Positions 29,212 through 38,187 of a DNA stretch of 64,000 nt are shown here, piece by piece. Both the position numbers and the translations under genes were made by a program. The notes beneath the pieces are model-generated. The model searched no databases, was not told the origin of the DNA, and was given only the letters and a program-made list of their open reading frames with translations. Source of the DNA: Primorskyibacter aestuariivivens (GTDB taxonomy: Bacteria > Pseudomonadota > Alphaproteobacteria > Rhodobacterales > Rhodobacteraceae); assembly GCF_028023675.1 (NCBI RefSeq), contig NZ_JAQIOZ010000011.1:1-64000 (forward strand). The letters run 5' to 3'. The number at the start of each line of letters is the position of its first letter. Positions within the stretch are counted from its first letter, which is position 1.

Positions 29212-30813
29212 ATGGAATTTGATTTCGTCGTTGTAGGCGCCGGTTCAGCCGGATGCGCATTGGCCAATCGGCTCTCTGCCGATGGCCGCCATACCGTCGC
29301 CCTGCTTGAGGCCGGCGGGCGCGACACCAACCCGTGGATTCACATTCCGGTTGGCTATTTCCGCACCATGGGCAACCCGAATACCGACTGGCGCTACAAG
29401 ACACAGGCCGATCCCGGTATAGCCGGACGCTCCATTCCGTGGCCCCGTGGCCGGGTACTGGGCGGGTCGAGCTCGATCAACGGGCTGCTCTATGTCCGTG
29501 GCCAACCTCAGGATTACGATCACTGGGCCCAGCTTGGTTGCACGGGCTGGTCCTGGGACGATGTGTTGCCCTGTTTCAAACGCGCCGAGACATGGAACGG
29601 GCCGGATGACACCGGCTTGCGTGGCAGGGACGGCCCGCTTTCGGTTCAGAATTCGCGGCTGTCGCGCGACATCGTCGATCTCTGGGTCGATGCGGCAGAG
29701 GCGGCAGGCTACAAGCGCAACCCCGATTACAACGGCGCGGATCAGGAAGGCGTCGGGTATTTCCAGCTTACCATGAAAGGCGGGCGGCGATGCTCGTCGG
29801 CTTTGGCCTATCTGAAACCGGCGCGCGGGCGGCAGAACCTTGAAATCCTGACCAATGCCCAGACCGAAAAGCTGCTGATCGAAGATGGCCGCGCGGTGGG
29901 CGTCCGCGCCCGGGTGCATGGCAAGATGACGGATATCCGCGCGCGCTGCGAAGTGATCCTGAGCGCCGGGGCCATCGGCTCGCCGCAGATACTTATGCTG
30001 TCGGGCATTGGCGATCCGGACGATATCCGCCCGCACGGCATCGAGATGCAGGCCGAAGTGAAAGGCGTGGGCAAGAACCTGCAGGATCACCTTCAGGCCC
30101 GCCCGGTCTTCAAGACCGATCTCAGCACGATCAACACCGAGACCAATAACCTGTTCAAACAGGGCATGATCGCGCTGCAATATGCGCTGACCCAGCGCGG
30201 CCCCATGACCATGGCCGCCAGCCTTGGCACCGGGTTCCTCAAGACGGATGAGCGGCTGGAAACCCCGGATATCCAGTTCCACATTCAGCCCTTCAGCGCC
30301 GACAGCCCGGCAGAGGGCGCACATAAATTCTCGGCCTTCACCGCCTCGGTCCTGCAACTGCGCCCGGAAAGCGCGGGGCATCTGACGCTGAGCTCGGCCA
30401 ATATGGACGACCACCCCGAGATACATCCGAATTACCTCGCCACAGACACCGATTGCCGGACCATCGTCAAGGGCATCCAGATTGCCCGCAGGATCGCACA
30501 GACCAACCCGCTCAAATACCATATCAGCGAAGAACACGCGCCCGGCGCCGGGGTGGCGTTTGACGATGAAGACGCAACGCTCGACTGGGCACGCCGCACG
30601 GCGGTGACAATCTATCACCCGACCGGCACCTGCAAAATGGGCGTTGACGCAATGGCCGTTGTCGATCCACGCTTGCGGGTGAAAGGCGTCGCCGGATTGC
30701 GCGTGGCCGATGCATCGATCATGCCGCAGATTGTCAGCGGCAATACCAACGCCCCCGCGATCATGATCGGGGAACGGGCCAGCGATCTCATTCTGGAGGA
30801 CGCGGCGCGATGA
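29212..30813 (+). CDS. GMC-family FAD oxidoreductase (choline/alcohol dehydrogenase-like)
   Basis: A 533-residue soluble flavoenzyme with FAD motif VVGAGSAGCALANRLSAD near the N-terminus (about 6-23), the GMC signature GRVLGGSSSINGLLYVRG (about 80-97), a second signature GAIGSPQILMLSGIG (about 257-271) and C-terminal HPTGTCKMG plus VSGNTNAPAIMIGERASD. It probably oxidises an alcohol such as choline or a polyol, but substrate is not certain. It has no signal peptide. Its position between an IclR regulator and a TRAP transporter suggests it catabolises the imported solute. Confidence 0.9.
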   Translation: MEFDFVVVGAGSAGCALANRLSADGRHTVALLEAGGRDTNPWIHIPVGYFRTMGNPNTDWRYKTQADPGIAGRSIPWPRGRVLGGSSSINGLLYVRGQPQDYDHWAQLGCTGWSWDDVLPCFKRAETWNGPDDTGLRGRDGPLSVQNSRLSRDIVDLWVDAAEAAGYKRNPDYNGADQEGVGYFQLTMKGGRRCSSALAYLKPARGRQNLEILTNAQTEKLLIEDGRAVGVRARVHGKMTDIRARCEVILSAGAIGSPQILMLSGIGDPDDIRPHGIEMQAEVKGVGKNLQDHLQARPVFKTDLSTINTETNNLFKQGMIALQYALTQRGPMTMAASLGTGFLKTDERLETPDIQFHIQPFSADSPAEGAHKFSAFTASVLQLRPESAGHLTLSSANMDDHPEIHPNYLATDTDCRTIVKGIQIARRIAQTNPLKYHISEEHAPGAGVAFDDEDATLDWARRTAVTIYHPTGTCKMGVDAMAVVDPRLRVKGVAGLRVADASIMPQIVSGNTNAPAIMIGERASDLILEDAAR

Positions 30814-30950
30814 TCTGACAGGTTCGAATTTGCCCTTTCGGCGGCCGGAAGAGGAGCCGCGCCATCCGAAAGACAAACATGCCGGGGCAAGGCCTTCGCT
30901 CCCGGCAAAAATTCATAACCAAGAAGGCATCCATCAAGGGAGGAAAATTG

Positions 30951-32045
30951 ATGATCAATCTCAAAACCCTAACTATTGGCGCAGCTGTGCTTGCCATGAC
31001 GGCAAGTGCCGCCATGGCCGAAAAGGTCCTGCGCATCCAGTCGGTTCTGCCGAACACGGCCGACGAGGTCGTCATGCTGAAGGAATTCGGCAACGACGTT
31101 GCCGCCCTGACCAACGGCTCTCTGACCATTGAAGTGTTGCCTGCGGGTGCCGTGGTCGGCCCCCGCGACATTATGGATGCCGTTGACGCCGGTCTGGTCG
31201 AAGGCGGCTTTGCATGGACCCACTATTGGGGCGGCAAGCACGTGGCAGCCAACCTCTTTGGCGCACCTGTCGCCGGTGCGGGTGTTGGCCTCGACAACAT
31301 CGCGTTCCTGAGCTGGTTCCAGTATGGCGGCGGCCGCGAGCTGTATGACCGCCTCTGGGACGAGATGGGCGTGAACGTCAAAGGCTTCATGCTGCAGCCG
31401 GTTGGCCCCGAGGCCCTGGGCTGGTTCCCCGAGCCGATCAAATCGATGGATGACTTCCGTCAGATGCGGTTCCGCGCCCCTCCGGGCATGGTTGGCGCGG
31501 CCTATGCTGACATCGGCGTTCCCGCCGTGGCAATGGGCGGCGGCGACATCCTGCCAGCGCTGGAAAAAGGCACCATCGACGCAGCTGAATGGTGCTGCCC
31601 CAAGCCTGACTCGGTCTTCGGCTTCCAGAAGGTGCTCAAGCACTACTACCTGCAAGGTCTGCACCAGGTCACCGTGAACGCGGACATGTATGTGAACCGC
31701 GACTTCTACGACAGCCTGACCGAGCAAGAGCAGATGGCGCTTGAAGTTGCGGCCAATGCCTCGCTGTCCAAATCGCTATCCTACCGGATCTACGAGAACG
31801 GCAAGGCGCTCAAGGACCTGACCGACAACCACGGCGTCATCCTTGAAGACACGCCTGCGGACTACTTTACCGAGTATTCCGCCGCCGCAAACAAGGCGCT
31901 TCAGGCCGCTGCGGACGAGAACGCGTTCTTCGCGGAAGTGTGGCAGTCCCAAAAGGACTTCGCCGAAATCGCCGTTCCGTTCTGGGCCGGCGCGCAGACC
32001 TCGAACGCGAGCCTTGGGCGCGCCTTCGCGGACACTCTGAAGTAA
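30951..32045 (+). CDS. TRAP transporter substrate-binding protein (DctP family, TakP-like)
   Basis: Periplasmic solute-binding protein, 364 residues. The signal peptide is about residues 1-23, with cleavage in AMA-EK. The ATG at 30951 follows GGGAGGAAAATTG; longer frames upstream lack a signal sequence. WCCPKPDSVFGFQKVLKHYY (about 204-223) and PPGMVGAAYADIGVPAVAMG resemble the TakP/2-oxoacid-binding subfamily, so an organic acid ligand is plausible but unproven. A terminator-like hairpin lies between it and the permease gene, which would give more binding protein than permease. Confidence 0.9.
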   Translation: MINLKTLTIGAAVLAMTASAAMAEKVLRIQSVLPNTADEVVMLKEFGNDVAALTNGSLTIEVLPAGAVVGPRDIMDAVDAGLVEGGFAWTHYWGGKHVAANLFGAPVAGAGVGLDNIAFLSWFQYGGGRELYDRLWDEMGVNVKGFMLQPVGPEALGWFPEPIKSMDDFRQMRFRAPPGMVGAAYADIGVPAVAMGGGDILPALEKGTIDAAEWCCPKPDSVFGFQKVLKHYYLQGLHQVTVNADMYVNRDFYDSLTEQEQMALEVAANASLSKSLSYRIYENGKALKDLTDNHGVILEDTPADYFTEYSAAANKALQAAADENAFFAEVWQSQKDFAEIAVPFWAGAQTSNASLGRAFADTLK

Positions 32046-32055
32046 CATCGTTTCA

Positions 32056-32081
32056 GAACGGGCCCCCGCGTGGGCCCGTTC
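32056..32081 (+). terminator. Intra-operon hairpin between TRAP binding protein and permease
   Basis: Arms GAACGGGCCC (32056-32065) and GGGCCCGTTC (32072-32081) with loop CCGCGT, followed by GTTCTTCTTTTT. Partial termination here would lower permease expression relative to the binding protein. Confidence 0.75.
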
Positions 32082-32165
32082 GTTCTTCTTTTTCAAGCGC
32101 CGTAGCAGGGTGCTTCGAAAAGAAGAACGTGGATAAAAAATCCTCGTCGACGGGAGGGACCAACC

Positions 32166-34640
32166 ATGGCCGCAGACGAACCGAATCCAGAAGATCTGGA
32201 AATCGCGGACGAGTTGATTGCAGAGCGCCGCGCCGAGGCTCCGGGCGAAACGCCCAAGGATATGACGGCATGGCAGCGCCCGATCACCGCGGCAATTGAC
32301 GTGATCAACTATCGCGCGGGACAGCTCATTGCCCTGCTCATGGTGCCGCTGATCGTGGTGGTGGTTTACGAGGTGTTCTCCCGGAACCTCTTTGCGATCC
32401 TGCAGGACGCGGGCTTTGAGGACCTGGCGCGCTCGCTTGGCCTGGGTCCGACGCTTTGGGTCTATGACACCAGCCGGATGATCGCGGGTGTCCTGTTTAT
32501 GGCGGCGGCAGGCTATGGCCTGATGCGCGGCGTGCATATCCGCGCCGATTTCCTCTATCGCAACTGGTCGGAAAAGACCCAGGCAACGGTGGATGCATCG
32601 CTGTACCTGTTGTTCTTCATGCCTTCGATGATCTTTTTTACCATCGTTTCGGCAGAATATTGGTGGCTGGCCTACACCACGGGCGAGACCCTCGCGCTCG
32701 ACAGCGCCTGGCAGCCGATCCTGTGGCCCGCGCGTCTGGCGATGCCGGTAGGTGGCTTTCTGCTGATGCTGCAGGGCATCCCGGAAATCTTCCGCGCGTT
32801 CCATAAGATGGGCAAAGCACGCGAACGCTTGTTCGTGCGCGCGTTGCCGTTCTATCTCATCGGTCTGGCCTGGCTGATCATGGCGATTTTTGCGCCGGAT
32901 TGGGTGCCGGGCGGCGAATGGTTCACCGACATAATGTCGGCCCGTCCGAACCTCGACAAAGCCACCATCGGGCTGATCATGCTGTTCGCGATGCTGTTTG
33001 TCATCTTCATCGGCTTTCCGATCTCGTTCACGCTGATCTTCCTGGCCTTCGTGTTCGGCATTTGGGGTGCCAATTTCAAGCTCACGACCCTGCTGATGAC
33101 GCTGAACACCAACTCGACCATGCTGAACGACCAGCTTATGGCGGTTCCGCTCTTCGTTTTGATGGGGATCGTGATGGAAGCCGCAGGCCTGATGGAGCGG
33201 CTCTTTGCGTCGATCCAGATGATCATGGCGCGTGTCCGAGGCGCGCTGTTCATCGCCGTGTTGATCGTCTCGACGATCTTCGCTGCGGCAACGGGTATCG
33301 TCGGCGCATCGGTTACACTTCTCGGCATCATGGCCGGCGCCACCATGAGCCGTTCGGGATATAACGTGCAGCTGGCCGCGGGCACGATCACGGCGGGCGG
33401 TACGTTGGGCATTCTGATCCCGCCCTCGATCATGCTGATCGTCATGGGACCGGTGCTTGAGGTCTCGACACTTGATCTGTTCCGGGGGGCCTTCATTCCC
33501 GGGGCACTCCTCGCGTCGCTTTACCTGATCTACACGCTCGGGCGCTGTTGGTTGAACCCAAGCCTGGGTCCGATCCTGCCCGAGGAAGACCAGCCCGATA
33601 CGTCCAATTATTACGGGGCCGAGGTGGCTTTGATCTGCCTGGGAATCCTGACCGTTTGCCGTGTCTTCGGGCTGGGACTTGGTGGTGCCTTTGGTGGGGT
33701 CGTCCCCTTTGGTGGCCTGATCGTGATAGGGATCACCGTCGCGGTGGCTTACGCAGCCTACCGCAAGCTGAACGTACTTCGGATCGTCCTCCCTATCGCG
33801 GTCCTGTTCCACCTCTATATGATCGTCGCTAATATCGGCGACGACGGCGGCCTGCCGACATGGTCCATCGTCTTTGCAGCCTTCACCGTGCTCCTGGCGG
33901 TGCTGGCCCGTCCGATCTACAGCCCGAACGCGGATGAAAGCTTCTACTTCTCCGAACTTTGGGATGAATTCTTTGCGGGGCTGATGCCGCCGACGATTCT
34001 GATCTCCTTTGCACTGGGGTCGATCCTCCTAGGTCTTGCAACACCGGCCGAGGCGGCCGCGATGGGGGCCTTTGGTGCGATCCTGCTGTCGATCGGATAT
34101 CGCAAATTCACGATCCCCAGCTTCTTCGACAGCCTGATCAAAGCTCTGGAAATCACGGTGCTGATCATGTTCCTGGTGGCCGCGTCGAACTTCTTTGGCG
34201 CACAGTTCAGCGCCCTGGGTACGCCGAAGATGATGACAGAGCTTCTGCTCGGGTTGGAGATGTCGCCCTACCTCATCCTGTTGTTGGTCATGACGCTGAT
34301 CTTCCTGCTCGGCTGGCCGCTGGAATGGGTGCCGATTGTGTTGATCGTCGTCCCGATCCTGCTTCCGACTGTCGAGGCACTCTCGGTCCATGGGCTTGAA
34401 CGCTATGAATTGATGGTCTGGTTCGGGATCCTCGTGGCGGTGAACCTTCAGACGGCATGGCTCAGTCCGCCCGTCGCGCTTTCGGCCTACTTCCTGAAAG
34501 GCGTGGTGCCGAATTGGGACCTGCGCGACATCTACCTTGGCATGATGCAGTTCATGCTGGTGCAACTCTTCGGCCTGGCCCTGATCTTCATCTTCCCGCA
34601 GATCGTTCTGTGGCTGCCTGCCGTCCTTTCGGGGAACTGA
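32166..34640 (+). CDS. TRAP transporter fused small and large permease (DctQM)
   Basis: An 824-residue inner-membrane protein. Residues 1-35 are a charged N-terminal tail, about 45-240 form the four-helix DctQ part, and the rest is the DctM channel with many helices. DctM core motifs such as GASVTLLGIMAGATMSRSGY, GGTLGILIPPSIMLIVMGP and LGLATPAEAAAMGAFGA are visible. The stretch between these conserved blocks (about residues 460-600) is longer than in ordinary DctM proteins and adds several apparent membrane segments. Sodium-driven uptake of the solute bound by the upstream protein is expected. Start ATG after GGGAGGGACC. The stop overlaps the next gene. Confidence 0.92.
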   Translation: MAADEPNPEDLEIADELIAERRAEAPGETPKDMTAWQRPITAAIDVINYRAGQLIALLMVPLIVVVVYEVFSRNLFAILQDAGFEDLARSLGLGPTLWVYDTSRMIAGVLFMAAAGYGLMRGVHIRADFLYRNWSEKTQATVDASLYLLFFMPSMIFFTIVSAEYWWLAYTTGETLALDSAWQPILWPARLAMPVGGFLLMLQGIPEIFRAFHKMGKARERLFVRALPFYLIGLAWLIMAIFAPDWVPGGEWFTDIMSARPNLDKATIGLIMLFAMLFVIFIGFPISFTLIFLAFVFGIWGANFKLTTLLMTLNTNSTMLNDQLMAVPLFVLMGIVMEAAGLMERLFASIQMIMARVRGALFIAVLIVSTIFAAATGIVGASVTLLGIMAGATMSRSGYNVQLAAGTITAGGTLGILIPPSIMLIVMGPVLEVSTLDLFRGAFIPGALLASLYLIYTLGRCWLNPSLGPILPEEDQPDTSNYYGAEVALICLGILTVCRVFGLGLGGAFGGVVPFGGLIVIGITVAVAYAAYRKLNVLRIVLPIAVLFHLYMIVANIGDDGGLPTWSIVFAAFTVLLAVLARPIYSPNADESFYFSELWDEFFAGLMPPTILISFALGSILLGLATPAEAAAMGAFGAILLSIGYRKFTIPSFFDSLIKALEITVLIMFLVAASNFFGAQFSALGTPKMMTELLLGLEMSPYLILLLVMTLIFLLGWPLEWVPIVLIVVPILLPTVEALSVHGLERYELMVWFGILVAVNLQTAWLSPPVALSAYFLKGVVPNWDLRDIYLGMMQFMLVQLFGLALIFIFPQIVLWLPAVLSGN

Positions 34641-35695
34641 TGATGAGCGTGAAACGTAGCACACTCTCCTATCTCAAATGGCCGCTCATTGTCACAGCCG
34701 TCGGACTGTTCCTGTCCGGCTGGCTGGGATGGGAAACCGAAGGCACGCAGGCCGGTATCTGGTCCTTTCTGCTGATCGGATCGGTGCTGGCGGCGCTTGA
34801 AATATCGCTGTCCTTTGACAACGCGGTGGTGAACGCCAACAAGCTGGAAGATATGACCCCAGTCTGGCAACGGCGCTTCCTGACATGGGGGATCCTGATC
34901 GCCGTGTTTGGCATGCGCATCGTCTTTCCGCTGATCATCGTGGCTGTCTTTGCCTGGGTGAACCCGTTCGAGGCGGTACGGCTCGCGCTGGCGGACCCGG
35001 ATGAATACGCCCGGATCATTGACCAGTCACATGGCGCCATCGCGGCCTTTGGCGGTACTTTCCTGATGATGGTGGCGCTCAGCTTTTTCGTGGATGAGGA
35101 CAAATCCATCGACTGGATCGAGGCGCTGGAACGCCGCTTGCGCAAATGCGGATCGGTCCGGGGCTTCGAGATTGCCTTTGTGCTGATCATCGTGGCCTCC
35201 ATCTGCATGGCACTGCCCGAAAGCTATCAGGCCACGTTCCTGTTCTCGGCCATCATGGGCCTGTTGGTGTTCACGATGGTGGACGGGTTGGGGACCTTCC
35301 TCGACCAATCCTCCAAATCCGTGGCCGAGATCGGCGCACGCGGCGGGCTGGGGGCGTTTCTCTATCTTGAGGTGCTGGACGCCAGCTTTTCCTTTGACGG
35401 TGTGATCGGGGCCTTCGCGCTCACCGCGAATATCCTGCTGATCGCCATCGGTCTGGGCATCGGCGCGATGTATGTGCGTTCCATGACGATCATGCTGGTG
35501 GAAAAGAGCACGCTGCAACAGTTCCGCTATCTGGAACATGGGGCGTTCTATTCGATCTTTGCGCTGTCGCTGATCATGTTCCTGCAATCCTTGGTGCACA
35601 TCCCCGAAACCATCACCGGCGGCATTGGCGTTGCCTTGATCGGTCTGGCACTGATGTCATCCATCCGCCACAACAAGCGCGACGCGCTGGGGTGA
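34640..35695 (+). CDS. DUF475/TerC-family integral membrane protein
   Basis: A 351-residue multi-pass membrane protein. The motifs ALEISLSFDNAVVNANKLEDM (20-residue core LEISLSFDNAVVNANKLEDM) and DASFSFDGVIGAFALT are the paired acidic TerC/DUF475 signatures, with Asp residues inside membrane helices. TerC relatives are linked to metal ion export or tellurite resistance; the role here is unknown. The start is at 34640 or 34643 and overlaps the TRAP permease stop (TGATG), so it is co-translated with the transporter even though no functional link is obvious. Confidence 0.88.
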   Translation: MMSVKRSTLSYLKWPLIVTAVGLFLSGWLGWETEGTQAGIWSFLLIGSVLAALEISLSFDNAVVNANKLEDMTPVWQRRFLTWGILIAVFGMRIVFPLIIVAVFAWVNPFEAVRLALADPDEYARIIDQSHGAIAAFGGTFLMMVALSFFVDEDKSIDWIEALERRLRKCGSVRGFEIAFVLIIVASICMALPESYQATFLFSAIMGLLVFTMVDGLGTFLDQSSKSVAEIGARGGLGAFLYLEVLDASFSFDGVIGAFALTANILLIAIGLGIGAMYVRSMTIMLVEKSTLQQFRYLEHGAFYSIFALSLIMFLQSLVHIPETITGGIGVALIGLALMSSIRHNKRDALG

Positions 35696-35701
35696 ACAAC
35701 T

Positions 35702-35727
35702 GACACGGCCTCTCAATAGGCCGTGTC
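35702..35727. terminator. Bidirectional terminator overlapping the end of the aldolase gene
   Basis: Arms GACACGGCCT (35702-35711) and AGGCCGTGTC (35718-35727) with loop CTCAAT. The loop contains the stop codon of the convergent aldolase gene (35713-35715) and the right arm covers its last codons. It lies six bases after the DUF475 gene stop. Confidence 0.75.
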
Positions 35728-36531
35728 CCGCTTTTCCGTGACACTGTCCTCGCCGACGCCTGTTGCCTTGCGGAACGCGGCAACACTTGCAGACGCGGCA
35801 CTGGCCAATAGCCGGGAATCCCCGCTGACCGTCACCATGTCAAAGCCCCAGCTAACCGCCCGCGCCGCATAGTCTGGCGTCCCGCAATGCAGCGCCGCCT
35901 TGATGCCGTTGCGGTGGCAGGCCAACACGATCTGTTGCAGGGCCTCGATCATCTCGGGTTCTTCCCGGTCCAGCCCCGGCGCATATTTCCCCTGATGCAG
36001 CGAAAAGGTCAGATCCGCCGGTCCCACGTAAATCCCGTCCAGCCCCGGCGTCGCGGCAATGGCGTCGAGATTGTCAAACGCCTGCTGCGTCTCCACCATG
36101 GCCCAGCCGATCACCTCGTCATTGGCGCGTGCTGTGAAATCAGACCCCTGGGCAAAGGCAGCCCGGGTTGGCCCAAAACTGCGCTGTCCCTTGGGCGGAT
36201 AGCGCATGTAGCTGACGAATTCCGCCGCCTGTTCGGGGGTGTTCACCATAGGGCAGATGATTTGCATCGCGCCCGCATCCAGCATCTTCATGATGATCCC
36301 GGGTTCAAGCCACGGCACCCGCGCGCCGATCATCACGCCAGAGGCGCGCATCGCCTGAAACATTCCGAGCGCATCGGCGTAATCCACTGCGCCATGTTGC
36401 AGATCGACGGTCACGGCGTCATAGCCTTGTGCGGCCATGATCTCGGCGGTGAAGCTGTTGGCAATCGACAGCCACCCCTGCAGAACCGGGTCGCCCCCGG
36501 CCCAAACGTCTCTAAGCGTGTTGCTGATCAT
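35713..36531 (-). CDS. HpcH/HpaI-family aldolase (class II pyruvate-type aldolase)
   Basis: A 272-residue TIM-barrel aldolase of the 2,4-dihydroxyhept-2-ene-1,7-dioate / 2-keto-3-deoxy-acid type. H46 in VDLQHGAVDY is the catalytic base position, GARVPWLEPG carries the substrate Arg (about 70), and the Glu/Asp metal ligands lie in WAMVETQQA and IYVGPADLTF. It cleaves 2-keto-3-deoxy acids into pyruvate and an aldehyde. Starts after GGGAGGATACGCCG, 41 bases downstream of kdsA on the same strand, so it may be transcribed with the kds genes. Its 3' end forms part of a terminator. Confidence 0.9.
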   Translation of the reverse strand: MISNTLRDVWAGGDPVLQGWLSIANSFTAEIMAAQGYDAVTVDLQHGAVDYADALGMFQAMRASGVMIGARVPWLEPGIIMKMLDAGAMQIICPMVNTPEQAAEFVSYMRYPPKGQRSFGPTRAAFAQGSDFTARANDEVIGWAMVETQQAFDNLDAIAATPGLDGIYVGPADLTFSLHQGKYAPGLDREEPEMIEALQQIVLACHRNGIKAALHCGTPDYAARAVSWGFDMVTVSGDSRLLASAASASVAAFRKATGVGEDSVTEKRDTAY

Positions 36532-36572
36532 CGGCGTATCCTCCCTTGAACGCCGCTGATCAAAACGACGCT

Positions 36573-37403
36573 TTACGACATTTTGGCCAATCGGTCCAAA
36601 ACCACAAGCCGAACAACCAGATCCTGCAGCTCATGCACCGGGATCATGTTCGACCCGTCCGAAGGTGCATTGTCCGGGTCTTCATGTGTTTCAATAAACA
36701 CCGCCGCCACGCCGATGGACACCGCCGCGCGGGCCAGAAGCGGCGCGAACTCACGTTGGCCGCCGCTTGTGGTGCCTTGGCCCCCGGGCTGCTGCACCGA
36801 ATGGGTGGCGTCGAAAACCACTGGATAGCCGGTCTCGGCCATGATCGGCAGACAGCGGAAATCGCTGACCAGCGTGTTATAGCCAAAGGATGTGCCGCGA
36901 TCACAAAGCATGATCCGCTCATTCCCGGTCGAGGCGATTTTCTCGGCCACATTGCCCATGTCCCAGGGCGCAAGGAACTGACCCTTTTTCACATTGATCG
37001 CCGCGCCGGTTTCCCCGGCAGCCAGGAGCAGGTCGGTCTGACGACAAAGAAAGGCAGGGATCTGAAGCACATCGACCGCCTGCGCGACGGGCGCGCATTG
37101 CGCTTCGGAATGCACATCGGTCAGCACAGGACAGCCAAATTCTTCGCGGATCTTCGACAGGATGGTCAGCCCCTCCTCCATGCCCAACCCCCGCTGGGTC
37201 GAGATCGAGGAGCGGTTCGCCTTGTCATAGCTGGCCTTGAAGATGAACGGCGTGCGGGTCTTGGCGCAGGCCTCGGAAATCCGCTCTGCCATCATGCGCG
37301 CGTGGTCAAGGCTTTCAAGCTGGCAGGGACCGGTGATCATCACCAGAGGATCATTTGCCGAAATCGGGGCCTCGCCCACCTGCACTGTTTTTGCGTCAAC
37401 CAT
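36573..37403 (-). CDS. kdsA: 3-deoxy-8-phosphooctulonate synthase (KDO-8-phosphate synthase)
   Basis: Condenses phosphoenolpyruvate with arabinose 5-phosphate to make KDO-8-phosphate for lipopolysaccharide core. The 276-residue protein has [10 protein letters not shown] (about 22-31), [13 protein letters not shown] (about 55-67), [19 protein letters not shown] and THSVQQPGG. The ATG at 37403 gives the standard start [10 protein letters not shown]. The gene overlaps the kdsB stop by eight bases, and kdsD-kdsB-kdsA run as one coupled unit. Confidence 0.96.
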   Translation of the reverse strand: MVDAKTVQVGEAPISANDPLVMITGPCQLESLDHARMMAERISEACAKTRTPFIFKASYDKANRSSISTQRGLGMEEGLTILSKIREEFGCPVLTDVHSEAQCAPVAQAVDVLQIPAFLCRQTDLLLAAGETGAAINVKKGQFLAPWDMGNVAEKIASTGNERIMLCDRGTSFGYNTLVSDFRCLPIMAETGYPVVFDATHSVQQPGGQGTTSGGQREFAPLLARAAVSIGVAAVFIETHEDPDNAPSDGSNMIPVHELQDLVVRLVVLDRLAKMS

Positions 37404-38187
37404 CCTGCAATACCTTTTCGATCCGGGCCACATCGGCCGGGTTGTTCAACTCCCAGAATACACGGCCCCGGGCCTCGACCTCGACACAGCGCACCGGGGT
37501 GCCATGCACGAGAAAACGCAGCTGTTCCAGCCCTTCCAAGGTCTCAAGCGTGCTGACGCCCCAGCTTGTGTATGCCTTCAACGCTTCGGGCCGATAGGCA
37601 TAGACACCCACATGGTGATAGACCGGGATATCGGTCGCGGGTACCTTGTCCGGGTCGATATAGGGCACGATTTCCTTGGAGAAATAGAGCGCGCGATTGT
37701 CATCGCCGAACACCGCCGTCGTGCCGCCCACGCGCCCGTTCTGCCGGTCCTCGACAAACATCGCATAGGTCGCCGGATCGCATTGCAGCACAGGTGTCGC
37801 CATTTGAGCATCCGGATCGGCCTTCATCGCCGCGATAAGATCCTCGACAAACCACGGCGGGGTGAGCGGCGCATCACCCTGAAAATTCACGATCAGTTCG
37901 GCCGAGACAGCGCCGTTGGCCACCGCTTCTGCACATCGCGCGGTGCCGTTTTCCGCCTCTGGCGAGGTCATGATGACCGACGCGCCAAACCCAGCCGCAT
38001 GGTCGCGGATGCGCTCGTCATCGGTAACCACATGTACCGCGTCAACGCCCGCGATCTGCCCCGCCGCCTCCCAGGACATCTGGATCAATGTCTTTTCGCT
38101 GCCGTCCTTCTGGCGCAGTGTGGCCAGCGGTTTTCCGGGATAGCGCGTGGACGCGTAACGCGCCGGAATGAGAATGACCGTTTTCAT
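37396..38187 (-). CDS. kdsB: CMP-KDO synthetase (3-deoxy-manno-octulosonate cytidylyltransferase)
   Basis: Activates KDO with CTP to CMP-KDO, the donor for lipid A glycosylation. The 263-residue protein begins [18 protein letters not shown], the nucleotide-binding signature, and carries NFQGDAPL (about 100) for metal and CTP binding, plus [10 protein letters not shown] (about 190). It overlaps kdsD by four bases (ATGA) at its start and kdsA by eight at its end. Confidence 0.96.
   Translation of the reverse strand: MKTVILIPARYASTRYPGKPLATLRQKDGSEKTLIQMSWEAAGQIAGVDAVHVVTDDERIRDHAAGFGASVIMTSPEAENGTARCAEAVANGAVSAELIVNFQGDAPLTPPWFVEDLIAAMKADPDAQMATPVLQCDPATYAMFVEDRQNGRVGGTTAVFGDDNRALYFSKEIVPYIDPDKVPATDIPVYHHVGVYAYRPEALKAYTSWGVSTLETLEGLEQLRFLVHGTPVRCVEVEARGRVFWELNNPADVARIEKVLQDG

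Noticed and set aside
31776..33812. 678-codon minus-strand open frame across the TRAP genes
   Set aside because: Lies opposite clear TRAP coding sequence and is full of His/Asp/Arg runs typical of antisense frames in GC-rich DNA.
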